Of a stretch of 64,000 nucleotides of DNA, positions 52,736 to 62,397 are shown one piece after another (positions within the stretch are counted from its first letter, which is position 1; every line of letters begins with the position of its first letter). Position numbers and translations under genes: made by a program. This stretch comes from Paramoeba atlantica. Its lineage: Eukaryota; Discosea. The notes beneath the pieces are model-generated. The model saw nothing but the letters and a program-made list of their open reading frames with translations, was not told the origin of the DNA and made no database searches. The stretch covers positions 310,001 through 374,000 of the forward strand of contig CDRNVI010000023.1 of assembly GCA_977017575.1 (NCBI GenBank), in the 5' to 3' direction.

Positions 52736-53440
52736 TACCCAAAGTCGGTGGTAACTACCAAAAAAAACTTTACTATCTGGGCGCACTGTATGCCCCCCCC
52801 TGGATTCCCCGCTGGACCCCCCATTTTTTTCAATTTTTTTTTTCAGTTTTGGACCGCCAGAGCCCCCTTTTATATTTTTTTCTTCTATTATATCACTGTG
52901 TTCCTCTTTATATTTTCATTGTTTTTGTTCACTTTTTTTTCAATAATCGAGGGTAGAGCGGTAGTTATACATCCACCGCAATTAAAGGAACGCTAATTAA
53001 GGGAATAATTATTTTTCGTCATTTTTTGGCATTTTCAGGCAATTTATAATTACTAAGTAATGTCACCCTCCCTTTATACTTCCGACGGTTTCGGTACTTT
53101 TGGAAGTATAAAGGGGGGGTCTGATTTTTTGAAAAATCCGAGAAGCAAATGTTTTGGAAAAGGGGCAAAAAAAAATGCGCCGCTTCGCGGCGCTGGTTTC
53201 CTATTATTCTAGCTAAAAATCAATCATCTAATCTCCAAACAAGCAGGGCATAATGTTTGCTTCCGTGTTCCTCTTGCACACAATCAACATACGCTGTATA
53301 TTACGCTGTAGTGAATATGTGTCGGGACGATCTACCATTAGAAGCTTCATGGGACAGTCTTTGAAACGAGGTACATTCGCCTTTGCTGCAGCAGGAGCAT
53401 GTCCGCGCTGGCTGTCATCCCGCCCAGTTCGCTAAGGAGG
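52735..53440 (-). repeat. Right arm of the ~700-bp inverted duplication
   Basis: The reverse complement of 46905-47610, including the family A left end (52790-52982) and the C/G-run hairpin (53060-53125). Only a few differences were seen by eye. Confidence 0.8.
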
Positions 53441-53936
53441 AGTTCGTCAATTTTTTCGCATCTCGACATGTTTGTCCTTGTGCAAACCCCATCGCGCTTG
53501 CGACTATGATAGATTTACTTTTTTCTGGAAAAATCCGATACCATTTTTCCGGATGGAGCGGATGGTTCGAGATCAGACGCCGTACTTCTCGCTGATTTGT
53601 GGAGCACTGCTACTTTCATTTATTCTCGAATGACACGCATTCAACTTCTCCTACATTGTTGGGTTCTTTCCTTCCTGGGGTGAACCGACGGACACTTGTA
53701 ATGTGCAGGCTCCGCGCAGGCTCCGCGCTTGAAACCATTATTTCGTTGGGAGGCCGAACGCGATGAAGAGGGGAATAAAGCTTAACCCACTGTGAGTATT
53801 GACATGGGAAAAAATACGGCAAATAATTTAAATGTATATCTAGCAATATCTCTACACACATCTCTAACGTTTAATAAAAAAAATGTAGAAAATTGTTGAT
53901 TTATGTAGAAAATTTGTTGCTTCGCGGCGCATTTTT
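53441..53936. other. Intergenic, nothing recognised
   Basis: Mixed composition. CAGGCTCCGCG is duplicated near 53707-53728. No gene was seen. Confidence 0.4.
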
Positions 53937-54040
53937 TTTGGGACCGGAAGTATAAAGCGGGGGTGCTGATTTTTCATCTGGATGAAAACGGAAAAAAAAA
54001 ATTGACCCCCCTGAAGTATAAAGGGGGGGTGACACTTCCT
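53937..54040. repeat. C/G-run element (TTTATACTTC family)
   Basis: GGAAGTATAAAGCGGGGGTG on the left and CTGAAGTATAAAGGGGGGGT on the right. Related to the cluster at 45120-45230, where the same inner words (ATCAGCACCCCC, CATTCAGAT) occur inverted. Confidence 0.6.
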
Positions 54041-54554
54041 AAACGAAAAATAGAATAAAAATCAGAAGTTTCATCAATTTTTGCGCCACAAAGACAGGAG
54101 TGTGCACTGCAAAGGGAGGAAAACACTCATCAAATATTTTCAATAAGAAAATTAATTTTAAGTAATTTTAGAATTAATTTTAATTTAGACTTTAAAAATT
54201 TTAATTAAGAATTTATTTTAGGTTTACATTTTACCGTCAAAGTGCTAATTAACAGAAGAAATATCATTGGAATAGTAATTAACGGAATAATAATTAACGG
54301 AATATTTATCTTTTTTTAGATTTTCACCAAAATCTTCCCAAACATTTTAGCCAGTGAGCGGTCTGTTCATCGACGAAATTCGAAGCACTTCTCTCCTGAA
54401 GAAACAAAAGCGACGTTACCACGAAAAGATGAATCGATTAAGCCGTATCAGCGGAGCGTTTCTCTTAACGTTTAAAGTTTTGTAGAAATTTAGTAAAAAT
54501 CATTGGAATAGTAATTAACGGAATAATTTCAGCCCAAAAAAACATTCCGTTAAT
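54041..54554. other. Intergenic, AT-rich
   Basis: The words TTAATTTTAA and GGAATAGTAATTAACGGAAT are each repeated two to three times. No gene was seen. Confidence 0.4.
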
Positions 54555-55345
54555 TTTTTAGTGGCTTCGTTAAACGCGGTGGTTGTTTTCAACTTAGAAG
54601 TCGCTCATGCAGCGCTCTTCGCGTTGAAAACTACCTTCGCGTTTAACGAATCCACTAAAAAAGAAAAATTCCCAAAACATTGTGAATAAACAATTTTTTC
54701 GGGCAAAACGGCCCGATTTTTCGGCGAAAATGGCGAAATTTTAACCGAAATTTAGGCCGTTTTTGATGCCTGACCATTAGTGGTAGGAGGCGAATCTGTT
54801 GAAAAAAACGTCGTAGAATGGTAGCTGAGGTCCAAAACTCTTAAAATACGTTTTAGGAGTCCATTTCGGAAAAATAATATTTTTCCTTTTTTTTGGGTCA
54901 AAATCTTATTTTTGGGTCATCCCAAATATTTCGGAAATTTTGACCTTGTCGGACCCCTCCTGCGCGTACCAGGGGCGGTCACCCCCAAGTGGGGGGGGGG
55001 ACTTCTTTAGGGGGACTTCTTTAGGGGGACTTCTTTTAACTCTACCACTTCCCTGCGCTCGATTTTAAAAAGCAAAAAAATCGAGAAAAAATTGTGACGT
55101 ACGCCCCCTGGACCTCCACCTGGACCACCCCCTGGATATGCCCCCCATGGACCCCCCCATGGACCCCCCATGTTTTTGAATTTGTTTTTTTCAGTTTTGG
55201 ACCACCGGAGCCCCCTTTTATATTTTTTTCTTCTATTATATTACTGTGTTTCTCTTTATAAAATTTCTCTTTATTTTCACTGTTTTTGTTCATTTTTTTT
55301 CAATAATCGAGGGTAGAGCGGTAGTTATACAACGACCGCAATTAT
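54555..55345 (-). mobile_element. Family A element, complete, inverted, variant palindrome
   Basis: The palindrome end (54557-54660) starts TTAGTGGCTTCG and ends with the matching CGAATCCACTAA, so the outermost bases have co-varied on both arms relative to the TTAGGCTC type. The left hairpin is at 55308-55345. A GGGGGACTTCTTTA triplication lies near 55000-55035. Confidence 0.75.
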
Positions 55346-55402
55346 TATTATTGTTAATAACTTATTAACAATGCTTATTAATAATAAGCACTTTGACAGT
55401 AG

Positions 55403-55415
55403 TTTAATTTTTTAG
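55403..55415 (+). promoter_or_regulatory. Candidate trans-splice acceptor
   Basis: TTTAATTTTTTAG ends 26 bases before the ATG at 55441. Confidence 0.3.
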
Positions 55416-55440
55416 GAAATTATTATTGTGTATGTTCTGA

Positions 55441-55650
55441 ATGGATCATCCGCGCAACCATGCAGCGAAACTTCGCTCTCAAAAGCCTCCAACAAACTCG
55501 TCCCTTCTGGGATTTTTCACCTCGTATCGCACAGTTCTTGTGCTTACCACAAGCGTGTTCGCGTTTCTTACCATGGCTTACAACGTGCAAGAGCAGATGC
55601 ACTCCGAAAGAAGGTGTGTAAAATGCAAAGCGCAACCTTATAGAGGTTGA
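55441..55650 (+). CDS. Small single-pass membrane protein
   Basis: A 69-residue frame with a basic N-terminal third (MDHPRNHAAKLRSQKPP), a hydrophobic segment (YRTVLVLTTSVFAFLTMAYN, residues ~29-48) and a short polar C-terminus with a C-x2-C pair (ERRCVKCKAQP). The basic head followed by one membrane helix and Cys residues would suit a small mitochondrial inner-membrane protein, but no family is recognised. It is on the host strand, follows an acceptor-like TTTTTTAG and precedes the large proline-rich gene. Its small size means chance is possible. Confidence 0.45.
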   Translation: MDHPRNHAAKLRSQKPPTNSSLLGFFTSYRTVLVLTTSVFAFLTMAYNVQEQMHSERRCVKCKAQPYRG

Positions 55651-55976
55651 AAAAGAAAACATGGCACAAACGTTGGACTACGATTTAAAACGCCATACTA
55701 GGCGTAGATCCATCTTTGCTTCTAGGCGAATTAGCACTAGACAATCTAGTTGAATTAAGATCGCGTCGTAAAATACTTTTTTATTGCACGTTTATCCACT
55801 TTTGCACTACGTCTATTGTAAGAGTGGCGGTGCCAAAGATCTCTATGGAACCCTCTTATTATTACATATTTTTTGTTAGAAAACATTTCTCACTAAAGAA
55901 ATTACCTAGTCATCAATTTCTTTTGTGCACTTCCTTTGATCAAACTGGCGAAAGCGTATACCTACGCTTAATAAAA

Positions 55977-58382
55977 ATGTCGGCTAATAGCTGTTCGTTG
56001 GAAGCTGACAATCACATGTCAAACAGCGTGGAATTGCACCTCAGTTCCGCGCACAATCCATTAGACGGGTATGACCCGCACTCGAGTTCAACACCAGCTC
56101 TTTTTAGCCAACCCCACGAAATAAGTAAGTCAACGTCCAATCACCCTTTTCCAGGTGAGCACAATACCTCGCATTCTACCTCCACGACCTCAAACCCATC
56201 TCCACTGCATATCGATCCTGTTTCCGACCCCCACCTGGACCACATTTTGGAAAGTCCCACACTTCCGATCAGTGACAGCGCATACTCCCCTGTAGCGGAG
56301 CACGAACTACCGCCACAGCCTACCGATCTTCCTGTACCAGGATCCTCGCATGAAACCGATCCCTCCTTCGGCTCTCTTCCCCCTCATCCCTCTCTACCCT
56401 ATCCTCCTCCCGGGTTCTACCCCCCGTACTACGATCCCATAGAGTCCGCCAAATGGGGTACCCCCGGAACCACCGCGGAGCCAAGCGGTTTCCTATCCCA
56501 ACCCTGCCCCTTTACCGACCCCTCGGGGTTCGACCCTTCCTCCCTGTACGACCCCAACATGGGGTCCTACCCACCCCCGTTGGATCCACACTACCTGAAC
56601 CCGGAGACGGGTCTCCCGTACCCCTACCCCCCAGAGATGTACTCCGGCTCAGCGAACTGGGCCATGACGGAGGGGGTTGTGGGGTCCGTGGAATCTCCCT
56701 GGGCCGCCGGGGATGCCTATCCCCCCGTCCCCCCCATGGACATCACACCCGGGCCACCCTCCATGTTATCCCCTATGATCTCCAATACAGGGGGTTCCTC
56801 CTCCTACCTTCCCTCCCACCTACCCCAGGGAACTGTCCCGGAGCCCTACTCCCCGACGGTAAACCCCTTTTACCGTCCCAATGAATCGTTTCCCCCTCCC
56901 AGCGGTTCAGCAGAGCCGGTAGATGAAATGGAACAGATTCCTAGTAAGCCTAAAAAGAGAAGCTCGTCACCTCTTTTTGCTGCTACAGCAACAGCCCCTC
57001 CACCCACAATATTGCCTCCCCTCCCCCCTAACCTCTCCCTCCCCCACTCCGGGTCTCTTGTCCCTCGGGCGCCTCTCCTGGAGGAGAGTCCCTTTATGGA
57101 ACCACTACGTTCTCGCACCGGCGCCTCCCTGTCTCACATTAAACTCGACCAACGCTACGGTTGTAAAGGGAGTCACAAAGAAAGCTCAAACAAAAACGCG
57201 TTCAAAGAAGAAACCCAAACCCCTACCGAAACGAACACCTTCGCCAAACCCACGTTTCACGAAAAAAATGAAAACAAACCACCGCAACATGGGTTTCCTA
57301 CCGAAACCCCCCAAAACACAACTCTACCCCCACCTCTTTTGCGGGAACAAAACCTTAACCCTTTTCCTCTCTCAAAACAAACCAACCCTCCTCCTCACCA
57401 CAACCACAACAACAACAAAAGGGTTTCCCCATCGCCTCCCCCCTCTCCTCGACCCTCCCGGGACGCCCTCCCCCACTTCCTCCTCTCCCCCACCACCCCC
57501 CCCTCCCCCCCCCTCCACTTCCACGACCTCCCCCCCGGGGACCTCCTCGAGTACCACTACGACCTCAGCCTCATCCTCCACACCATCGCGACCGCCCACA
57601 CCCTCGCCCTTGTCTTCGGCCCCGAGGGTAACCCCCACGCCCTCCCCCCCCACGCCTACCTCTGGTGCGCGGACTACGCCGCGGAGGTGAGGGCGCTGGT
57701 CCCCGGGGCCGCGGTCAACGCCCGGGAGGAGGCCGTGGGGGAGGGGGACACGCTCAAGGAGGTCACGGGGGCCTTGCTGTCGCGGGTCCCCGAGATGGGG
57801 TTCCTGCGGTCCATGTCGCTGTACCAGGCGATGGCGACGCGGGTGGATCTCACGCCGCTGTACAGGGCGGTGTGTGAGATGTTCGCGGGGGGGCTGGGGA
57901 GCTACGAGGTGCAGTTCCGGGGGCTGTTCGGGGTGCCGACGAGGGTGGTGGTGAGGACGGGAGGGGGGGGGGAGGGATCGGGGGGGGGACCGAGGGTGTT
58001 TCGGGGAAAGGTGGCGTGGGAGAGCCTGCCGGAGGCCCCGGCGATGTTTAGTAATGGGAAAATGGTGGAGGAGATCGTTTCCGGGGAAAGGGATTGTGGG
58101 GTAGATAATGAGGTAGGGGTAGGGGAGGGTAGAACAGAATGGGATAGGACGGCCTCATGTGACGCGAATGTCGTGTCAAAGTCGGAAGCCAGTGCCAATG
58201 GAAAAAGCGAGGTGAGGGGTCTCCCATTGGATAAGGGAGAGAGGGGTGAGACACAGGTAAGATCCGCGTCAGTAAGACGCGGCTTAATGTCTTCGCGGAT
58301 GCGGCGGATGAGGCTCAGTCTTCTATTCGGAATGCTTTCGGTCTCGGCAATATGTTTTTGGGCACGTCGGAAGAGAAATTAG
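55977..58382 (+). CDS. Large proline-rich protein with C-terminal hydrophobic anchor
   Basis: An 801-residue protein from ATG 55977 (MSANSCSLEADNH). The frame is open further upstream with another ATG at 55845, but that stretch is AT-rich and unlike the rest. Residues ~1-500 are Pro/Ser/Tyr-rich and disordered. Residues ~520-670 look folded (LLEYHYDLSLILHTIATAHT; YLWCADYAAEVRALVPG; MGFLRSMSLYQAMATRVDLT; VQFRGLFGVPTRVVV), with no domain I can name. A Gly-rich stretch and a charged region follow. The last ~27 residues (RMRLSLLFGMLSVSAICFWA then RRKRN) form a tail-anchor-like helix with basic flanks. Coding-strand bases switch sharply from C runs to G runs near 57670. Function unknown. Confidence 0.7.
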   Translation: MSANSCSLEADNHMSNSVELHLSSAHNPLDGYDPHSSSTPALFSQPHEISKSTSNHPFPGEHNTSHSTSTTSNPSPLHIDPVSDPHLDHILESPTLPISDSAYSPVAEHELPPQPTDLPVPGSSHETDPSFGSLPPHPSLPYPPPGFYPPYYDPIESAKWGTPGTTAEPSGFLSQPCPFTDPSGFDPSSLYDPNMGSYPPPLDPHYLNPETGLPYPYPPEMYSGSANWAMTEGVVGSVESPWAAGDAYPPVPPMDITPGPPSMLSPMISNTGGSSSYLPSHLPQGTVPEPYSPTVNPFYRPNESFPPPSGSAEPVDEMEQIPSKPKKRSSSPLFAATATAPPPTILPPLPPNLSLPHSGSLVPRAPLLEESPFMEPLRSRTGASLSHIKLDQRYGCKGSHKESSNKNAFKEETQTPTETNTFAKPTFHEKNENKPPQHGFPTETPQNTTLPPPLLREQNLNPFPLSKQTNPPPHHNHNNNKRVSPSPPPSPRPSRDALPHFLLSPTTPPSPPLHFHDLPPGDLLEYHYDLSLILHTIATAHTLALVFGPEGNPHALPPHAYLWCADYAAEVRALVPGAAVNAREEAVGEGDTLKEVTGALLSRVPEMGFLRSMSLYQAMATRVDLTPLYRAVCEMFAGGLGSYEVQFRGLFGVPTRVVVRTGGGGEGSGGGPRVFRGKVAWESLPEAPAMFSNGKMVEEIVSGERDCGVDNEVGVGEGRTEWDRTASCDANVVSKSEASANGKSEVRGLPLDKGERGETQVRSASVRRGLMSSRMRRMRLSLLFGMLSVSAICFWARRKRN

Positions 58383-58900
58383 TCTGTGAAGCACAGTCGA
58401 ATCTGTGTGGTCTCACACACTTTTATAGGTTCCAGTTAACGGGTATTTGATGACTGTTCTTTTTATGGGGCCCGGAGTACTGACTTGACATAGGATAGGG
58501 TGAGCTCTCTCTAACGTTGGAGTCATATAACAAGATGGGTTATCGTTTCAATTTTCCATCCATGAATGCGACGATTTCGCAATTCAGATCCACGTTTTCT
58601 CTTTCAAAAAGGTTTTCTTTGACATTGATAGCTGGACAGTATGCACTTATCTTTCGAAATCAACAATTGTTACCTTTTCGAAGCTTCTATACATGAAGCT
58701 TCTGTATGTGTACCGTTTCAGCTCAAGATTGATGTATGAAAGGTATTTATTTTCTTTCAATTCTCTTATTTGCATTACAGAATGGCGTTTCTTTTTTCCT
58801 AACGGTGCTGGTATCTCTCGTACTTTACAAGCGAGGATTTCGGTGAGAAGCAAAAGGTCAGTTCAGTTGGTGTGGGTTTCCAAAGTAAACTTCGCATCGG
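58383..58900. other. Intergenic, nothing recognised
   Basis: AT-rich. The opposing small frames at 58647-58983 are not convincing. Confidence 0.4.
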
Positions 58901-59105
58901 ATACAGTTTCTGTACCTCGTTGGTACATTACCTTAGTTCATCTTTTTTATGCCCGGAGACGGGCATACTCTTACTGTACCTAAGGTCGGAACTGTCCCTC
59001 TTTATTACTGAAGCAGGGGACGCGCTTCCACCCCTTCACGCCTCCCCGACTCGCTCCCTTGGAGTGAATGCTTCCCTCTCTTTGCTTCTTTTTCTCCTGC
59101 GATTA
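58901..59105 (+). ncRNA. Spliced-leader-RNA-like sequence
   Basis: 58902-58922 (TACAGTTTCTGTACCTCGTT then G) matches the conserved 3' half of the euglenozoan spliced-leader exon and is followed by GTACATTA, in the place of the splice donor. Downstream are stems ACCTTAG/CTAAGGT (58930-58936, 58980-58986), GCCCGGAGACGGGC, GGAACTGTCCC, and TCGCTCC/GGAGTGA (59051-59067), then a T-rich stretch near 59090. The stems are conserved by paired changes against the copy at 37368. The exon's 5' half does not clearly match known leaders, so this may be a pseudogene or SL-derived repeat rather than a working gene. No tandem array is present. Confidence 0.5.
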
Positions 59106-59109
59106 CCGT

Positions 59110-59900
59110 ATACCCCCCAGTAAGATACCCCGCCAGTAAGAGAGATTTGGCCCTTTTTGTGTTGACCCCCCGTAAGAGAGATTTCACTCGGGAGCCCCAC
59201 AGGAGGTGTATAGGGCGTAGGTGGTGGGTGTCCGCATGTCGGGGGCCTCGGGGGTATCCCAAATAAGCGTTTAATCACATTTCAAGAAGAAAAAATAGAA
59301 AACTTCGCTTAAAAAGTTGGGAGAAAAGAGAAAACTGGCCGAAAGAGCGTACCCCCCAGTAAACGGGGGTACGACTTAATGTACCGGGTACCCTTTTATA
59401 TACCGGGGGGCATAATCGCTACCCAATATACCCCCCCCTGGGCACTGTGGAAAACAAGGGGGTGGGGGGTATAAACGCTCAAAAAAAAATAGAGCGTTTA
59501 TACCCCCCACCCCCTTGTTTCCCACGGTGCCATCATGTATTGCCCCTTTTAGCCTCTTTGGTTACCGCAAAAAAACATTGGAGCTAATATATCCCCCACC
59601 CCCACGCATTATACCCCCCACCCGGTATAAACGGTGAGCGAATATACCCCCCCTTAATATACAGGGTACACTTTATTATACCCCTGTACATTAAGTCGTA
59701 CCCCCGTTTAAGAGATATTTGGCCATTTTGACCCAAAACCCATTCTCTTACTGGGGGGGATACGGCGTCTTCTTTTGTTTTTTTAAGGAAATTCTAAAAC
59801 AAATTTAGATTAAATTTTAGTACCGTACCCACTTACCGTGGACCCCCCAGTAAGAGAATGGGTTTTGGGTCAAAATGGCCAAATCTCTTTGACTGGGGGA
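59110..59900. repeat. Nested C/G-run hairpin elements
   Basis: At least three interleaved elements. 59360-59710 has 25-bp perfect inverted ends (TAAACGGGGGTACGACTTAA). Inside it, 59442-59531 is a hairpin with ~40-bp arms (GGGGTATAAACGCTC at the loop). 59709-59763 and 59843-59889 are inverted arms of ~47 bp (CCCCCCAGTAAGAGAATGGG). 59115-59200 holds further CAGTAAGAGAGATTTGG ends. No gene was seen. Confidence 0.7.
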
Positions 59901-59904
59901 GGGC

Positions 59905-60010
59905 AGTAGGGACCAATATTTGACGAAAATTTGTTCTTTTTTCGAAATTGCTCACAATGATTTTTCTCTTTTTCTCCACTTTTTTTGACGAATTTTTCTA
60001 TTTTTGCTTC
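59905..60010 (+). repeat. Family B solo end
   Basis: GGGCAGTAGGGACCAATATT and the following ~80 bp match the family B end at 61010 and 13000-13066 (inverted). Confidence 0.6.
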
Positions 60011-60147
60011 TGAAAACGTGTTAAAATGCTAATTTAGGGTACCCCCGAGGCACCCGACATGTGGAGACCCACCCCCCTACGTCCTATGCGCATCCTCTGG
60101 GTCTCACGAACCGAATCTCTCTTACTGGGGGGGAGGGGGGGGGGGGG

Positions 60148-62125
60148 GCAGTAGGGAAAAATTGCGCTGGTTGTATAACTACCGCTCTACCCTCGATTAT
60201 TGAAAAAAATTGAACAAAAACAGTGAAAATATAAAGAGGAATACAGTAATATAATAGAAGAAAAATTTATAAAAGGGGCTCCGGTGGTTCAAAAATTTTC
60301 AAAAAAAATCGGACCCTTGAGGGGTCCAGGGGAGGGGGGCGTACCGCACGAATTTTTTTTGAAAAAATTACTTTTCGATATAAAAGCGCAGAAAGGGTAG
60401 CCGGGGTCTTGGCGCGCATTTTCCATTCCCCTACCCGGGGGTAGAAAGAGTTTTCGGATTTTTTTTTGGAAAAAATTTCAACTTGACGAAAATAATGGTA
60501 AAAAAAATATTTTTCCAAAAATATTTTTTCGCCTATTGTATTTTGATAGTTTGGGACCTATATTAGCTTTCTACGCCATTGTTTTCGCGACATGTCGCTT
60601 CTTAAAGCCGTGATACGCCTTCCAAAATGACCCACTTTTTACCAAAAAATGCGAAAATGTAATTTTCGGACCCAAAGGTGTCTTTTTGTGTCACAAGAAT
60701 GGTGTGGTTGGAGTCGCATTCTCTACCCAATACGTTTGGTAGCCTCGAATACATGCGTACGAGTGATTTCCCACACGCAAAAGTCGAAATTAGTGCTCTG
60801 AGAGCAAAAATACCCAAATATCACCCCATTTTTACCTAAAAATCGGCTATTTTTCGCTCAAATCCTTCCGTTTTCTTCAGCTTCCCTGGCCAATTTTTCT
60901 TTTTTAGGCTCTTCGTTAAACGCGGTGGTAGTTTTCAACGCGAAGCGCGCAGCATGAATGACTTCTAAGTTGAAAACAACCACCGCGTTTAACGAAGAGC
61001 CTAAAAAAGAAAAATATTTGACGAAAATTTGATTTTTTTCGAAATTGCTCACAATAATTTTTTAAACGTTTTCAAATCATTTTCGTATTCATGCAGCCAT
61101 TTTCAGCGTCTCTGAGCGCATAATTTTATTAACTTGTTGCACCATACTTCTTTAGTAACATGGCATAGTAATTCACTCTATCGAAACTTTTCCCTTGGGT
61201 AGATCACCCAGAAATCCAACACTCTGGTCGAGAGTGCAATAAGTCAGCGCGGCGAGACGTTCTTGTGGGCGCTTGAGCTCCCCTGACGATTACTTGGGAA
61301 TGATCGGTTACTTTGTTTCTTCCCGGCGATCTTAAGGAACATCCCTCTTATAATCTCTCTCTTTCGGGTGCTCGAGAGCAGTTTCGACGCTTTGATCCAC
61401 ATGAAATCAACATTTTCTTACCTGACAAACGCAGATGACTATCGCAGGACGGCAAATGCATTTCTGAGTGAATGAAGGGCACCGGGTCGCCCCGGCTGGC
61501 CGCTGGCTCCCTCAGGATGTTCCCCCTTTGGGAAGTTGCCACCCTCCTTCAAGAGTGACACAATAGGCCCTTCACAGACGTTTGGGGGTGCGAGGTCCGA
61601 ACGCCTCTACCAGTTTCTGCCGACGTGTTTAACGTTGTTTAACGACCACATCGGGTACGGGAGTTGGTTCCGTGCGGGGGGGGGCCGAGTCGGTCCCCCA
61701 GACCTCAGACCTATTCGGAGGGTCTGGGTCCCTAATGTGAGGCCGCCAGGGAAACTGGCATACCCCGGGCTTGGGCGTTTCTTGGATAGCAGCAGCTGTG
61801 TGGATCACTAATCATTGTTCTTCCTTGTGGATAGCTGACTGGTCGAATTTCTCGGAGTGTTACCGTAGACCGCCCACTATTACCGTAGGTCCCGTAAGAG
61901 AGATTTGACCCCAGTAAGCGAGATTTGGTTCGAGGGGCTGAGCGGGTGGCTGGATTGGGGATCGTGGCTGGGATGGGTGACGGTAGCTGGGCGGGCGGTG
62001 ATGTCTCTTTTAAACGCTTGAAATGGGTGTATGAACCTGCAAATGCCATAAAAACATTTAAAAGGACTTGAATCACTTTCGAAAAAAATCAATTTTTCGC
62101 CAAATATTTGTCCCTACCGTCCTAC
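60148..62125 (-). mobile_element. Family B element, inverted, carrying a nested family A copy
   Basis: The outer ends GGGGCAGTAGGGA (60148) and CAAATATTTGTCCCTA (~62100-62115) are those of family B. 61010-62110 is the reverse complement of most of 12050-13060. A family A copy interrupts it ~15 bp from its end (60163-61010). Small differences between the two B copies, including short indels near 61330-61380, show they are not recent duplicates. Confidence 0.75.
60163..61010 (+). mobile_element. Family A element, complete (~845 bp), nested in family B
   Basis: Left hairpin 60166-60190 (with GCGCTGG in place of GCGGTGG) and terminal palindrome 60904-61005. It is the longest copy and gives the order of insertion: A entered B. 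Confidence 0.8.
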
Positions 62126-62397
62126 TGGGGGTGAGCCTAAAAAGATCCACATCTCTCTTACTGTGGGGGGTCTCTTACTGGGGGGTCTACGGTAGTATCC
62201 GTACCCATTTTAAAAAAATGCCCCTTTTGGGGGGAAAATTTGCTTTGTCTATACCTAGTTACTATGTCTATGACCAGTTACTGTGTCGTGGGGGCACAGT
62301 AAACTGCACGGGAGTTTAGTATACCTATCAGCTATACTATTCTGGAATATGGTTTAATTTGTTCTTGGAATAATTATTTCTTGAATATAGCAATATC
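62126..62397. other. Spacer with C/G-run element remains
   Basis: TCTCTTACTGTGGGGGGTCT and a second near-copy lie at 62153-62200. A candidate acceptor AG (62389-62390) lies 8 bases before the LRR start. Confidence 0.4.
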
